From Rhodocyclales bacterium (GTDB lineage Bacteria; Pseudomonadota; Gammaproteobacteria; Burkholderiales; Rhodocyclaceae): a stretch of DNA of 64,000 bases. Shown here one piece after another: positions 35,068 through 43,927 of the stretch. How positions within the stretch are numbered: the first letter of the stretch is position 1; every line of letters begins with the position of its first letter. The stretch spans positions 1-64,000 of the forward strand of contig JACRIY010000124.1 of the NCBI GenBank assembly GCA_016235805.1. Direction: 5' to 3'. The position numbers and the translations under genes are program-made. The notes under the pieces were generated by a model. It was not told the origin of the DNA and searched no databases. It saw only the letters and a list, made by a program, of their open reading frames with translations.

Positions 35068-35252
35068 CAGTCGACCCCGACATCGAACGCAACGTGCGCC
35101 GCACCGTCGGCATCGAGGCCATGCGCCGCATCCGTCGCATCGTCGATGCGGACAATGAACTCGAAGCCCAGAAAGCGCGCTGGGCCCAGCGCATCGCGCT
35201 GGCCCTGATCGGCGCGGCGGCACTCGCCTTGGCGTGGTTCGCCTTCCGCTAG
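35064..35252 (+). CDS. Small membrane protein, 62 aa
   Basis: A charged N-terminal helix (IERNVRRTVGIEAMRRIRRIVDADNELEAQ) is followed by one membrane segment IALALIGAAALALAWFAF. The start overlaps the apbE stop by ATGA. Small proteins of this shape accompany apbE or Rnf genes in some betaproteobacteria, but I do not recognise a named family. Probably an inner-membrane partner of unknown role. Confidence 0.7.
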   Translation: MTVDPDIERNVRRTVGIEAMRRIRRIVDADNELEAQKARWAQRIALALIGAAALALAWFAFR

Positions 35253-35261
35253 AATGCCGCC

Positions 35262-35651
35262 ATGATCGGAATCTTCCTGCTCACCCACAGTACTTACGGC
35301 GAAGCGCTGATCCAGTGTGCCTGCCACGTGCTCAACAAGCGGCCGCTGCAGATCGCCCAGCTCGGCGTCGCCGCGCAGGACGATCCGCTCGACGCGCTGC
35401 CGCTGGCGCGCGAGATGCTGAAGCTGGTGGATACCGGGCAGGGCGTGCTGATCCTCACCGACATCTATGGCGCGTCGCCCTCCAACCTCGCCATGAAACT
35501 GCTCGAGCCGGGACGCGTCGAAGGTGTGGCCGGTGTCAACCTGCCCATGCTGTTGCGCGCGCTGACGTACCGCGACAAGGACATGGAAACCCTCGTCACC
35601 CGCGCCGTGGCCGGCGGCCGCGACGGGGTCCTCAACATGCTGAAGCACTAG
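35262..35651 (+). CDS. PTS system mannose-type EIIA domain protein
   Basis: 129 aa single-domain EIIA of the mannose family. MIGIFLLTHSTYGEALIQCA carries the phosphorylatable His9; ILTDIYGASPSNLAMKLL is the usual second motif. There are no EIIB/C/D sugar-transport partners here, so it is a regulatory phosphoryl acceptor as in other betaproteobacteria, fed by the HPr and EI encoded next. Ten bases separate it from the preceding small gene and 12 from ptsH. Confidence 0.93.
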   Translation: MIGIFLLTHSTYGEALIQCACHVLNKRPLQIAQLGVAAQDDPLDALPLAREMLKLVDTGQGVLILTDIYGASPSNLAMKLLEPGRVEGVAGVNLPMLLRALTYRDKDMETLVTRAVAGGRDGVLNMLKH

Positions 35652-35663
35652 CCCGGGAAGGCC

Positions 35664-35933
35664 ATGCCGCGCGCCGAAGCCGAAATCCTCAACAAGCTGG
35701 GCCTCCATGCGAGGGCCTCGGCCAAGCTCACCCAGCTCGCCGGTTCCTTCCCCTGCGAGGTCTGGATGGAGCGCGGCAGTCGCCGCATCAACGCCAAGAG
35801 CATCATGGGCGTGATGATGCTGGCCGCGGGCAAAGGTTCGACCGTGATCGTCGATACCGAAGGCGAGCGCGCCGACGAAGCGCTGCAGGAACTGCTGAAA
35901 CTTATCGCCGGCAAGTTCGGGGAACCCGAGTGA
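35664..35933 (+). CDS. ptsH: Phosphocarrier protein HPr
   Basis: 89 aa. LNKLGLHARASAKLTQLAG contains the active-site His (GLHARAS), and INAKSIMGVMMLAAGKGSTV holds the regulatory Ser-46-like residue in the KSIMGVM motif, the target of HPr kinase where present. It carries phosphate from EI to the EIIA next door. GGGAAG precedes the ATG. Confidence 0.95.
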   Translation: MPRAEAEILNKLGLHARASAKLTQLAGSFPCEVWMERGSRRINAKSIMGVMMLAAGKGSTVIVDTEGERADEALQELLKLIAGKFGEPE

Positions 35934-35955
35934 GCGACGGGCGCCGGGGCCGCGC

Positions 35956-37695
35956 ATGACGTTCAGCATCCACGGCCAGGCGGTTTCGGGCGGCATCGCG
36001 ATCGGCCGTGCCCACCTGGTATCGCATGCGATCCTCGAAGTCGCCCAATACCAGTTGCGCGAACGCGACGTGGCGGGCGAACTGGCCCGTTTCGACAAGG
36101 CCGTCGAGGTCGCCGGCGCCGAGCTCAACGCCCTGCGCGGCGAAGCCAGCGTGCCCGGTGCGCCGGCCGAGTTGTCCGCCTTCGTCGACCTGCACGCGAT
36201 GATCCTGGCCGATCCGGCGCTGACCGACGGTGTCCGTGTCCTCATCCGCGAACGTCGCTGCAATGCGGAATGGGCGATGGTGCAGCAAATGCAGCAGGTG
36301 GTCGACCAGTTCGACGAGTTCGAAGACGCCTACCTGCGCGAACGCAAGCAGGATATCGTGCAGGTCGTCGAGCGGGTGCTCAAGGTGCTGCAGGGCAAGG
36401 CGCGCAAGCTGGCGCGGCGCAAGACTGCCGTCGACGACGACGAGCTGATCGTGGTCGCCAACGATCTGTCCCCGGCCGACACCATACAGTTCAAGAACCT
36501 CAAGATCGGCGGTTTCGTCACCGACCTCGGCGGGTCCACGTCGCACACCGCCATCGTTGCCCGCAGCCTGGCGATTCCCGCCGTGGTCGGCATGCAGCAT
36601 GCCCGATCGCTGATCCAGGATGACGACCTGCTGATCGTCGATGGCACGCGCGGCGTGCTGATCGTCGATCCCGACCTCGGCGTGCTGCAGGAGTATCGCC
36701 TGCGGCGCTCGGCAATCGCGCTGGAGCGTTCCAAGCTCAAGCGCCTGGTCACGGGACGCTCACAGACCCTGGACGGCGAGGATGTCTTCCTCCACGCCAA
36801 CATCGAATTGCCGCAGGATGCCGAGCGCGCCAAGGAAGTCGGCGCCGACGGCGTCGGCCTCTATCGCACCGAGTTCCTTTTCATGAACCGCGACGAACTG
36901 CCCGACGAAGACGAGCAGTTCGAGGCCTACCGCAGCGTGGTGCGTGCCATGGGCGAGCGGCCGGTGACGATCCGCACGCTCGACATCGGCGCCGACAAGG
37001 AAGCGCGCGCCCTGCGCAATCGGGCCGGCAACCAGGCAGCGCCCAATCCGGCGCTCGGCCTGCGCGCGATCCGCTTCTGCCTCGCCGAGCCGCAACTCTT
37101 CCTGGTGCAGTTGCGCGCCATCCTGCGCGCCTCGCACTACGGCAAGGTACGCCTGCTGATCCCGATGCTGGCGCATGCCACCGAGATCGAACAGACCTTG
37201 GCGCTGGTCGAGCTGGCCAAGCTGCAGCTGCGCGAAGCGCGGCAGAAGTTCGACGCCGTGGCGATCGGCGGCATGATCGAAATCCCTGCCGCGGCGCTGT
37301 CGCTGGGCCCCTTCCTGCGCCGGCTGAACTTCCTTTCGATCGGTACCAACGACCTGATCCAGTACACCCTGGCCATCGACCGCACCGACGGATCGGTCGC
37401 CCACCTCTATGATCCGCTGCACCCCGCTGTCCTCAAGCTGATCTCGCAGACCATCCAGGGCGCGCAACGGGTCGGCATGCCGGTTGCGGTGTGCGGGGAA
37501 ATGGCCGGCGACCCGAAGCTGACCAAGCTGCTGCTGGGCATGGGTTTGCGCGAATTCTCCATGCATCCGGCGCAACTGCTGGAAGTGAAACAGCAGGTCA
37601 TGATGTCGGACTCTGCGCAACTCGCGGTGCGCGTCGCCAAGCTGCTCAAATCCGACGAGCCCGAAAAGATCAGCGAGCAACTGGACAAGCTCTAG
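35956..37695 (+). CDS. ptsI: Phosphoenolpyruvate-protein phosphotransferase (enzyme I)
   Basis: 579 aa, normal EI length. The N-terminal phosphohistidine domain has LGGSTSHTAIVARSLAIPAVVG near residue 192 (active His in SHTAIVAR); the PEP-binding TIM barrel has EVGADGVGLYRTEFLFMNRDELPDE near 290, LRAIRFCLAEPQLFLVQLRAILRAS near 365 and VCGEMAGDPKLTKLLLGMGLREFSM near 512 (active Cys in VCGE). With HPr and the EIIA-Man protein it forms a truncated, regulatory PTS. Confidence 0.96.
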   Translation: MTFSIHGQAVSGGIAIGRAHLVSHAILEVAQYQLRERDVAGELARFDKAVEVAGAELNALRGEASVPGAPAELSAFVDLHAMILADPALTDGVRVLIRERRCNAEWAMVQQMQQVVDQFDEFEDAYLRERKQDIVQVVERVLKVLQGKARKLARRKTAVDDDELIVVANDLSPADTIQFKNLKIGGFVTDLGGSTSHTAIVARSLAIPAVVGMQHARSLIQDDDLLIVDGTRGVLIVDPDLGVLQEYRLRRSAIALERSKLKRLVTGRSQTLDGEDVFLHANIELPQDAERAKEVGADGVGLYRTEFLFMNRDELPDEDEQFEAYRSVVRAMGERPVTIRTLDIGADKEARALRNRAGNQAAPNPALGLRAIRFCLAEPQLFLVQLRAILRASHYGKVRLLIPMLAHATEIEQTLALVELAKLQLREARQKFDAVAIGGMIEIPAAALSLGPFLRRLNFLSIGTNDLIQYTLAIDRTDGSVAHLYDPLHPAVLKLISQTIQGAQRVGMPVAVCGEMAGDPKLTKLLLGMGLREFSMHPAQLLEVKQQVMMSDSAQLAVRVAKLLKSDEPEKISEQLDKL

Positions 37696-37810
37696 CACCG
37701 AGCCAGCTCCGATTGACAAGCCTCGCGCCACGCGGCATAGTCTGCCCATAGCGCCAATTTGACTCGGCTTGCGGGCGCACTACAAATACGGCTAAGCGAG
37801 ACGGAAGTCA

Positions 37811-37850
37811 CAACGCCCGGATCGCTTGTTTCACGCGCTCGCGGGCGTTG
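37811..37850 (+). promoter_or_regulatory. Long-range hairpin in the metX leader
   Basis: Perfect 9-bp arms CAACGCCCG and CGGGCGTTG separated by 22 bases, in the 217-base gap between ptsI and metX. No T-run follows. It may be a weak ptsI terminator or part of a structured metX leader. I could not match it to a known SAM, SAH or other methionine-related riboswitch. Confidence 0.45.
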
Positions 37851-37912
37851 CTGTTTGCGGGCTGCGGATCGCGGCAATGCGCCGGTTGGCGCGCACGTTG
37901 GATGGATTTTGA

Positions 37913-39031
37913 ATGTCAGGTGTCGGTCTCGTCGCAGCGCAACGCGCGCAATTCAGCCAGCCGCTTCAATTGAAGGGCGGCGGCGTGTTGCCCGCCTTCG
38001 ACCTCGTCTATGAAACCTACGGCACGCTCAATGCCGCCAAGTCCAACGCGATCCTCGTCTGCCACGCGCTGTCCGGCCACCACCACGTCGCTGGCCATAC
38101 GGCGGACAACCTGGCCAACCTCGGCTGGTGGGACAACATCGTCGGGCCCGGACGCCCGCTCGACACCGACCGTTTCTTTATCGTCGGCGTGAACAACCTC
38201 GGCGGCTGCCATGGTTCCACCGGCCCGGCCAGCCCCAATCCCGCCACCGGCAAGCCTTGGGGCGCGGACTTCCCCGTGGTTACCGTCGAAGACTGGGTCG
38301 ACTCCCACGCCCGGCTCGCCGACCACCTCGGCATCGATGCCTGGGCGGCCACCATGGGCGGTTCGCTGGGCGGGATGCAGGCGCTGCAATGGACACTGTC
38401 GTATCCGCAGCGGGTGCGCCACGCCCTGGTCATCGCCGCGACGCCCAAGCTCTCGGCCGAGAACATCGCCTTCAACGACGTCGCGCGCCAGGCGATCCTG
38501 ACCGATCCCGATTTCCACGGCGGGCACTTCTACGAGCATGGCGTGAGGCCGCTGCGCGGCCTGCGCCTGGCGCGCATGCTTGGCCACATCACCTACCTGT
38601 CCGATGACCAGATGGCCGAGAAATTCGGCCGTCGCCTGCGCACCGGCGCCGGCAGCTATGGCTTCGATGTCGAATTCGAGATCGAATCCTACCTGCGCTA
38701 CCAGGGCGACAAGTTCGCCGGCGTGTTCGATGCCAACACCTACCTGCGCATGACCAAGGCGCTCGACTATTTCGACCCTGCGCTGGACTACGACGGCGAC
38801 CTGGCGCGCGCGCTGGCCCGGGCCAGCGCCAAATTCCTCGTGGTGGCCTTCAGTACCGACTGGCGTTTCTCGCCCGAACGCTCGCGCGAGATCGTTCATG
38901 CCATGGTGCATAACGGACAGGAGGTGGCCTATGCCGAAATCAACAGCGCCCACGGCCACGATTCCTTCCTCATGGACGAACCCCACTACCACGCCGTGGT
39001 GGACGCCTACCTGAAACGGATCAAGCTATGA
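37913..39031 (+). CDS. metX: Homoserine O-acyltransferase MetX
   Basis: 372 aa alpha/beta-hydrolase fold enzyme of methionine synthesis. Nucleophile elbow [13 protein letters not shown] near residue 146 (Ser), oxyanion-region [14 protein letters not shown] near 100, and the C-terminal [13 protein letters not shown] supplying the catalytic His. Activates homoserine by acetylation or succinylation; in betaproteobacteria MetX enzymes commonly use succinyl-CoA, so succinyltransferase is the better guess. The ATG at 37913 overlaps nothing; metW follows with ATGA overlap. Confidence 0.94.
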   Translation: MSGVGLVAAQRAQFSQPLQLKGGGVLPAFDLVYETYGTLNAAKSNAILVCHALSGHHHVAGHTADNLANLGWWDNIVGPGRPLDTDRFFIVGVNNLGGCHGSTGPASPNPATGKPWGADFPVVTVEDWVDSHARLADHLGIDAWAATMGGSLGGMQALQWTLSYPQRVRHALVIAATPKLSAENIAFNDVARQAILTDPDFHGGHFYEHGVRPLRGLRLARMLGHITYLSDDQMAEKFGRRLRTGAGSYGFDVEFEIESYLRYQGDKFAGVFDANTYLRMTKALDYFDPALDYDGDLARALARASAKFLVVAFSTDWRFSPERSREIVHAMVHNGQEVAYAEINSAHGHDSFLMDEPHYHAVVDAYLKRIKL

Positions 39032-39621
39032 CCCAGGCAATGGAACGAGCGGATTTCGATCTCATCGCCAGCTGGGTGCAGCCCGGCGAGCGCGTGCTCG
39101 ACCTCGGCTGCGGCGATGGTTCGCTGCTGAAACGCCTGATCGAGGAACGCGGCGCCAAGGGCTACGGCGTGGAACTGGAAGACGCCGAAGTGCTCGCCGC
39201 CATTGCCAACGGCATCAACGTGATCCAGGGCAACCTGGAGCAGGGCCTGGCCGGCTTCGACGACCAGACCTTCAACCACGTCGTGCTCTCGCGCACCCTG
39301 CAGACCGTGCGTCACACCGAGCGCATCCTCGGCGAAATGCTGCGCGTCGGACGCGAGGCGGTGGTCAGTTTTCCGAATTTTGCCTACTGGAAGAACCGCA
39401 TGGCGGTCATGGCCGGGCGCATGCCGGTGTCGGAAGACCTGCCCTACGAGTGGTTCGACACGCCCAACCTGCGCTTTTTCACCCTGCTGGATTTCGAGTC
39501 GCTGTGTTCGAAGATGGGCCTCGTCATTCGCGAGCGGCAGGTGCTTGATGAGGCGGGTCGCCAGGTCACGGAAGAGCCGAACTTCCTCGGCAGCCTGGCG
39601 GTTTACCGGCTCGGCCGCTGA
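39028..39621 (+). CDS. metW: Methionine biosynthesis protein MetW
   Basis: 197 aa methyltransferase-like protein with motif [20 protein letters not shown] near residue 22 and a SAM-fold throughout ([36 protein letters not shown]). MetW is always encoded after metX in these bacteria and is needed for full MetX activity as a partner protein. It overlaps metX by ATGA. Confidence 0.95.
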   Translation: MTQAMERADFDLIASWVQPGERVLDLGCGDGSLLKRLIEERGAKGYGVELEDAEVLAAIANGINVIQGNLEQGLAGFDDQTFNHVVLSRTLQTVRHTERILGEMLRVGREAVVSFPNFAYWKNRMAVMAGRMPVSEDLPYEWFDTPNLRFFTLLDFESLCSKMGLVIRERQVLDEAGRQVTEEPNFLGSLAVYRLGR

Positions 39622-39634
39622 CGCCGAGCGTGGA

Positions 39635-39805
39635 TCAGTCGGGGGCTTTTACCTCGGTGGCCGGTGGCGGCGCTGCAGGCTCGGGGTTTTCGGTGCCTTC
39701 CTGAATCGCCGGACCGCCGGCCTTGCGCAGGCGCTTTTCCTCTTTCTTGGCTTTCTTCGCCAGATCTCGCTGGCGCTTTTCGAACGAATAATTTGGTTTT
39801 GCCAT
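39635..39805 (-). CDS. Small Lys/Glu-rich conserved protein, 56 aa (missed by the ORF track)
   Basis: Reading the reverse strand from the ATG at 39805 gives MAKPNYSFEKRQRDLAKKAK followed by KEEKRLRKAG and a Pro-rich acidic tail ending VKAPD. This opening matches a short, widely conserved proteobacterial family of unknown function that is often annotated only by its basic coiled-coil start. The ORF is below the track's length cut. The overlapping 69- and 97-aa ORFs on the same strand read the same DNA in wrong frames. Confidence 0.78.
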   Translation of the reverse strand: MAKPNYSFEKRQRDLAKKAKKEEKRLRKAGGPAIQEGTENPEPAAPPPATEVKAPD

Positions 39806-39879
39806 CGGGGACCTCGGTCAGGGATTTGGGGAGCTGTATGCCCGCAATTGTACGGCACCCGCTCTGCGAAGCGGCGTCG

Positions 39880-40167
39880 TTACGCGTCGTAGGCAAGCAG
39901 CACCACGTCCGCCGCCTCGTGCCGCAGCGGGATCAGCGCCTGGTAGGCGGCCGACGCGTGCCAACCGGCGAGCGCCGCAGCATCGGGAAAACTGCCGACC
40001 ACCACGCCGGCATGCGCATGCTCGCCGGAAAGCACCGTGGCCAGCGTGCCGCGGAAAATCAGTTCGCCGCCCCAGGGCGCCAGCGTCGCCGGCACGCGGC
40101 TGCGATACTCGTCCCATTTCGCGGCGTCCTTTACCGTGATGTGTCCGATCAGGTAGGCCTTGTTCAT
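39880..40167 (-). CDS. DUF1330 domain protein
   Basis: 95 aa ferredoxin-like alpha+beta barrel protein: MNKAYLIGHITVKDAAKWDEYRSRVPATLAPWGGELIFRG and GSFPDAAALAGWHASAAYQALIPLR match DUF1330. Function unknown; related folds act as small oxygenases or dimeric binding proteins. It lies 26 bases downstream of the PhzF-like gene on the same strand. Confidence 0.88.
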   Translation of the reverse strand: MNKAYLIGHITVKDAAKWDEYRSRVPATLAPWGGELIFRGTLATVLSGEHAHAGVVVGSFPDAAALAGWHASAAYQALIPLRHEAADVVLLAYDA

Positions 40168-40193
40168 CTGTCGATCTCCGTCCGGGGCAAGCC

Positions 40194-41078
40194 TCAGGCC
40201 AGTTCGCCGCGCACCACGGGTATGACGCCACCACCGACGCTGATCTCGCGTCCGGCACCGTTACCGTGCGCGCGCAGGCGCACCAGCGAAGGGCGGCGCA
40301 CCTCGTAGCCCTGTTCGATGCGCAGGTCCAGTTCGTTGCGCTCCAGGTAGCCGTATTCCAACAGCCAGGCACCGAGGAAGGCGGCGCCATTGCCCGTCGC
40401 CGGGTCCTCGCGCACGCCGTGCGCTTCGAAGAAGAAACGGGCGCACAGGTCGTTGCCGGGGTGGTGGGTTTCGAGGCAGAACAGGTAGGTCAGCGGCGGG
40501 AAGCCTTCTGCCAGCAGAGGCGCATAGGCCGCCAGGTCGAGCCGCGCGCGACGCAAGGCGTCCAGACTGTTGAGCGGCACCACCATCGCTGCGGTGCTGG
40601 CGCCGAACTGCTGCACCGGCGCCCGGCAGTCGATGTCGGTCGCGGCGAGGCCCAGCGCCGCCGCCATGCGTTCCGCCGCGCAGGTCGGGCCGGCGCTCAC
40701 CGGTGGCGCCCGGAACCACGCCGTTTCCGGACCCGCGACGTCGGCCTCGAAACTCACCGGCACCTGGCCGACCGGGAGGTTGAGCCGCACCGGGCCGGGC
40801 TCCCGTGTCGCAAGGTGATGGCGCACCACCCAGGCCGTGCCCAGGATCGGATGGCCGGCGAAGGAGATCTCGCGCGCCGGGGTGAACAGGCGCACGCGGT
40901 AGCCGCCGTCGGCCTCGGGCCGAGAGCTGACGAAGGTCGTCTCCGAGTAGTTGGTTTCCGCCGCCACCAGCTGCATCGTCGCCGTGTCCATGCCGTCGGC
41001 GTCGAGCACCACCGCCAGCGGATTGCCGGCATAGGCATGCGCGGCGAAAACATCGACGATGTGGAATGGCCTTGCCAT
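40194..41078 (-). CDS. PhzF family isomerase/epimerase
   Basis: 294 aa from ATG 41078 (MARPFHIVDVFAAHAYAGNPLAVVLDADG). The diaminopimelate-epimerase-like fold is shown by GNPLAVV, the catalytic Glu in NYSETTFV, FTPAREISFAGHPILGTAWV near residue 75 and DPATGNGAAFLGAWLLE near 232. Most PhzF relatives outside phenazine clusters have unknown substrates, and no phenazine genes are here. The track start at 41177 is out of place; it reads through a 20-mer repeat. Confidence 0.88.
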   Translation of the reverse strand: MARPFHIVDVFAAHAYAGNPLAVVLDADGMDTATMQLVAAETNYSETTFVSSRPEADGGYRVRLFTPAREISFAGHPILGTAWVVRHHLATREPGPVRLNLPVGQVPVSFEADVAGPETAWFRAPPVSAGPTCAAERMAAALGLAATDIDCRAPVQQFGASTAAMVVPLNSLDALRRARLDLAAYAPLLAEGFPPLTYLFCLETHHPGNDLCARFFFEAHGVREDPATGNGAAFLGAWLLEYGYLERNELDLRIEQGYEVRRPSLVRLRAHGNGAGREISVGGGVIPVVRGELA

Positions 41079-41160
41079 GATTGACCTGCCTTGCGGGAGC
41101 GATGGCGGAATTCTACCGGTCGGCTGCCTTGGGGACGCATCGCTCGCGCTTTCGCCAAAA

Positions 41161-41180
41161 GTCGGCGCTGGCGGCACGGC
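41161..41180 (+). repeat. Dispersed 20-mer repeat, perfect intergenic copy
   Basis: GTCGGCGCTGGCGGCACGGC preceded by AAAA, in the 217-base divergent gap between the PhzF-like and AmpG-like genes. This is the only clearly intergenic perfect copy. Confidence 0.75.
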
Positions 41181-41295
41181 AAAGTCCGCGTCGGCGACCG
41201 TTGATACCGGGTACGCCGGCTAGAATGCGTTTCGCTTCGTTACGAGATCGAATGGTGACGTACCTCCGCCGAATTCAGCTGCACGTCGAGAATTG

Positions 41296-42558
41296 ATGCC
41301 GCCCTGGCTTGCCGCGCTGTTTACCCGGCGCATGCTGATCTGCGTGTTCACCGGCTTCTCGTCCGGCTTGCCGCTGTATCTGCTGCTGAATCTGGTGCCG
41401 GCCTGGCTGCGATCCGAGGGTGTGGACCTGAAGACTATCGGCCTGTTCGCCCTGATCCAGTTCCCCTACACTTGGAAGTTCCTCTGGTCGCCGCTGCTCG
41501 ACCGTTATGCGCCTCCGCTGGGCCGGCGTCGCGGCTGGATGCTGATCACGCAGCTGGGCCTGCTGGCGGCGATCGCCTCGCTCGGGCTGTTCGCGCCGGG
41601 CAGCGAGATCGTACCGATACTCTGGCTGACCGCGGCGGTGGCGCTCTTGTCGGCGACACAGGACATCGCGCTCGACGCCTACCGGCGCGAGATCCTCTCA
41701 GAGTCCGAGCTGGGCCTGGGCAACTCGGTGCACGTCAATGCCTATCGCATCGCCGGCCTGGTGCCGGGTTCGCTCTCACTGATCCTCGCCGACCGCATGC
41801 CCTGGCTGCAGGTGTTCGTCATCACCGCGCTGTTCATGCTGCCGGGCATGCTGCTGGCCTTGTTCGCGCGCGAGCCGGCGGTGGCCGGGAATGCGCCGAA
41901 GACACTGCGCGACGCGGTGGTGGAGCCCTTCCACGAATTCATCAACCGCGCCGGACTCAAGGAGGCGTTGCTGATCCTCGGCTTCATCTTCCTCTACAAG
42001 CTGGGCGATTCGATGTGCACAGCACTGGCGACCCCCTTTTACCTCGACATGGGTTTCGCCAAATCCGAGATCGGCATCGTCGCCAAAAATGCCGGCTTGT
42101 GGCCGGCCGTGATCGGCGGGCTGATCGGCGGCTTGTGGATGGTGAAGCTCGGAATCAATCGTGCGCTGTGGCTGTTCGGCGTGGTGCAGCTGGTGTCGAT
42201 CTTCGGCTTTGCCTGGCTGGCGTGGATCGGCCGCCACGAGTCGGTCGGTGCGGTCGAACTGGCGCAACTGGCGCTGGTGATCGGCTTCGAGGCGCTCGGC
42301 GTGGGCTTGGGCACCGCGGCCTTCGTCGCCTTCATTGCGCGGGCCACGCACCCGCTCTACACGGCAACGCAGTTCGCGTTGTTCACCAGCCTCGCCGCCG
42401 TGCCGCGCACTTTCATCAACGCTACCACCGGCTACCTGATCGAAGTGCTCGGCTGGTTTCCCTTCTTCATGCTCTGCGCGTTGCTGGCGGTGCCCGGCAT
42501 GGTGCTGCTGCTCAAGGTCGCACCCTGGAATCCGGCGGCTGCGACCTCGAAGCCCTGA
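41296..42558 (+). CDS. ampG: AmpG-like muropeptide permease (MFS transporter)
   Basis: 420 aa with about 12 membrane helices. LICVFTGFSSGLPLYLLLNLVPAWLRSEGVDLKTIGLFALIQFPYTWKFLWSPLLDR near the N-terminus is the AmpG signature, followed by SATQDIALDAYRREIL. AmpG brings GlcNAc-anhydro-muropeptides back into the cytoplasm for cell-wall recycling. The ATG at 41296 is preferred to the in-frame TTG one codon earlier. No AmpD or beta-lactamase gene is adjacent. Confidence 0.88.
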   Translation: MPPWLAALFTRRMLICVFTGFSSGLPLYLLLNLVPAWLRSEGVDLKTIGLFALIQFPYTWKFLWSPLLDRYAPPLGRRRGWMLITQLGLLAAIASLGLFAPGSEIVPILWLTAAVALLSATQDIALDAYRREILSESELGLGNSVHVNAYRIAGLVPGSLSLILADRMPWLQVFVITALFMLPGMLLALFAREPAVAGNAPKTLRDAVVEPFHEFINRAGLKEALLILGFIFLYKLGDSMCTALATPFYLDMGFAKSEIGIVAKNAGLWPAVIGGLIGGLWMVKLGINRALWLFGVVQLVSIFGFAWLAWIGRHESVGAVELAQLALVIGFEALGVGLGTAAFVAFIARATHPLYTATQFALFTSLAAVPRTFINATTGYLIEVLGWFPFFMLCALLAVPGMVLLLKVAPWNPAAATSKP

Positions 42559-42710
42559 AGGCGAGTCTTTCGGCGTGATAAATGTCACACTCAGTCGGCA
42601 TTCGTGGCGGCAATACAACAGGCTTCAAGGAATTTGACGCCCCACTCAACTTTTCCTCCGACGCGACGTTATATCCTCAGAGGCGCACGGTTCCAGTCAA
42701 GGAGACGGCA

Positions 42711-42914
42711 ATGCTAATGGTGATGGAAATGAGTACAGGCAAGCTTATCGAGGATGAATTCGGCGCATTCGAGGACGAGGTCCTCAATGCCGAATGGACG
42801 CCGCCCAGCCCCGAGCTTCAGCTCGGACTGCAGGAAGTCCAGCATCGCACGACGACCGCCAAGGACGTCGACGCCGATGCGTTCCTCGCCGCGATGTACC
42901 TCGCACAGCGCTAG
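42711..42914 (+). CDS. Small acidic hypothetical protein, 67 aa
   Basis: MLMVMEMSTGKLIEDEFGAFEDEVLNAEWTPPSP and on; acidic, no membrane segment, unrecognised. AAGGAG lies 8 bases before the ATG at 42711; the track form begins 43 codons earlier in an Arg/Asn-rich stretch without a ribosome-binding site. It stands between ampG-like and a thioesterase gene on the same strand. Confidence 0.65.
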   Translation: MLMVMEMSTGKLIEDEFGAFEDEVLNAEWTPPSPELQLGLQEVQHRTTTAKDVDADAFLAAMYLAQR

Positions 42915-43015
42915 GCCGCTGACCCATCCGCCGCCGCCGGTAAGTCCGGCGGGCAGGGCGGCGCGTGGCGCGCTTGTTGGTATGATCGCGCGCTTTCGCC
43001 TCCAAGAAGTGCACG

Positions 43016-43465
43016 ATGACCTCCTCCGCCGAAACCGCTCCTCCCCTTCCGCGTCGCGCCGATTTCCCGCATTTCCTCGCCATCCCGACGCGCTGGATGG
43101 ACAACGACGTTTATGGCCATGTCAATAACGTCGTCTATTACAGCTATTTCGACACCGTCATCAACGAATGCCTGATCCGCGAAGGCGGTCTGGACATCCA
43201 TGACGGCACGGCGATCGGCTATTGCGCCGAGTCCCAATGCCGGTATCTGGCGCCGCTGGCCTTTCCGGAAATCATCGACGCCGGATTGCGTGTGCTGCAT
43301 CTGGGCAAGTCCTCGGTGCGCTACGAGATCGCCCTGTTTCCCCAGGGCGAGACCACGCCTGCAGCCGTCGGCTGGTTCGTGCATGTTTTCGTCGCCCGCG
43401 CCGACGACCGGCCGACCCCTATCCCTCCCGGCATTCGCGCCTGCCTCGAACGCTTGCGGGGCTGA
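43016..43465 (+). CDS. Acyl-CoA thioesterase (4HBT hot-dog fold)
   Basis: 149 aa. PTRWMDNDVYGHVNNVVYYSYFDTVINECL is the 4-hydroxybenzoyl-CoA thioesterase/YbgC-type motif with the catalytic Asp (D-x-Y-GHVNN). Hydrolyses acyl-CoA thioesters; substrate not determinable. AAGAAG before the ATG. No metabolic partner adjacent. Confidence 0.87.
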   Translation: MTSSAETAPPLPRRADFPHFLAIPTRWMDNDVYGHVNNVVYYSYFDTVINECLIREGGLDIHDGTAIGYCAESQCRYLAPLAFPEIIDAGLRVLHLGKSSVRYEIALFPQGETTPAAVGWFVHVFVARADDRPTPIPPGIRACLERLRG

Positions 43466-43472
43466 ACCGCGC

Positions 43473-43829
43473 TCAAGCAGGCAGCAGGCGAATCCGGCTC
43501 GGGCGCTGCGCCTGGACCACGGCGTGGTCGCGGGGATGAATTTCGAAATTCTGCCCGGGGCCAAGGATGTAGTCTTCGGCATCGCCGTCGCGGGTCAGCC
43601 AAAGCTGACCCTCAAGGCACTGCAGGGTAAGGCGCCGGTTGTCCAGCACCAGCATCTGATCTTTTGCCAGCACCTGCTCAAGTGCGCCTGCATTCGCTGC
43701 ATGCATTCCTTGGGGGAATTCGCTAGCATGGCCGGTAATTGCTTCCTGCGACACCGCCTGGATCAGGCGGGCGCGCGAACTTCTTCCGAGGCACATCAGC
43801 GAGGCAACCGATATGGCTTGCGTAGTCAT
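43473..43829 (-). CDS. DUF2917 domain protein
   Basis: 118 aa from ATG 43829 (MTTQAISVASLMCLGRSS), preceded by AAGGAG. The C-terminal part, MLVLDNRRLTLQCLEGQLWLTRDGDAEDYILGPGQNFEIHPRDHAVVQAQRPSRIRLLP, is the DUF2917 cupin-like core. Function unknown. It is divergent from a GcvA-like LysR regulator 98 bases away, an arrangement that suggests control by that regulator. Confidence 0.82.
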   Translation of the reverse strand: MTTQAISVASLMCLGRSSRARLIQAVSQEAITGHASEFPQGMHAANAGALEQVLAKDQMLVLDNRRLTLQCLEGQLWLTRDGDAEDYILGPGQNFEIHPRDHAVVQAQRPSRIRLLPA

Positions 43830-43927
43830 GATTTCTTGCTCCTTCGAGGATTGCGGTGAAGGCATTGTTCGCCCGGCTGCAGAGCGTGACCAGCGATTTC
43901 GCGGCTTTCAACGCATGAGAAAATGGA

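Noticed and set aside
37696-37912. SAM-II, SAM-IV or SAH riboswitch before metX
   Set aside because: The sequence has a hairpin but not the conserved loop and pseudoknot bases of those classes that I can recall; kept only as an unassigned leader.
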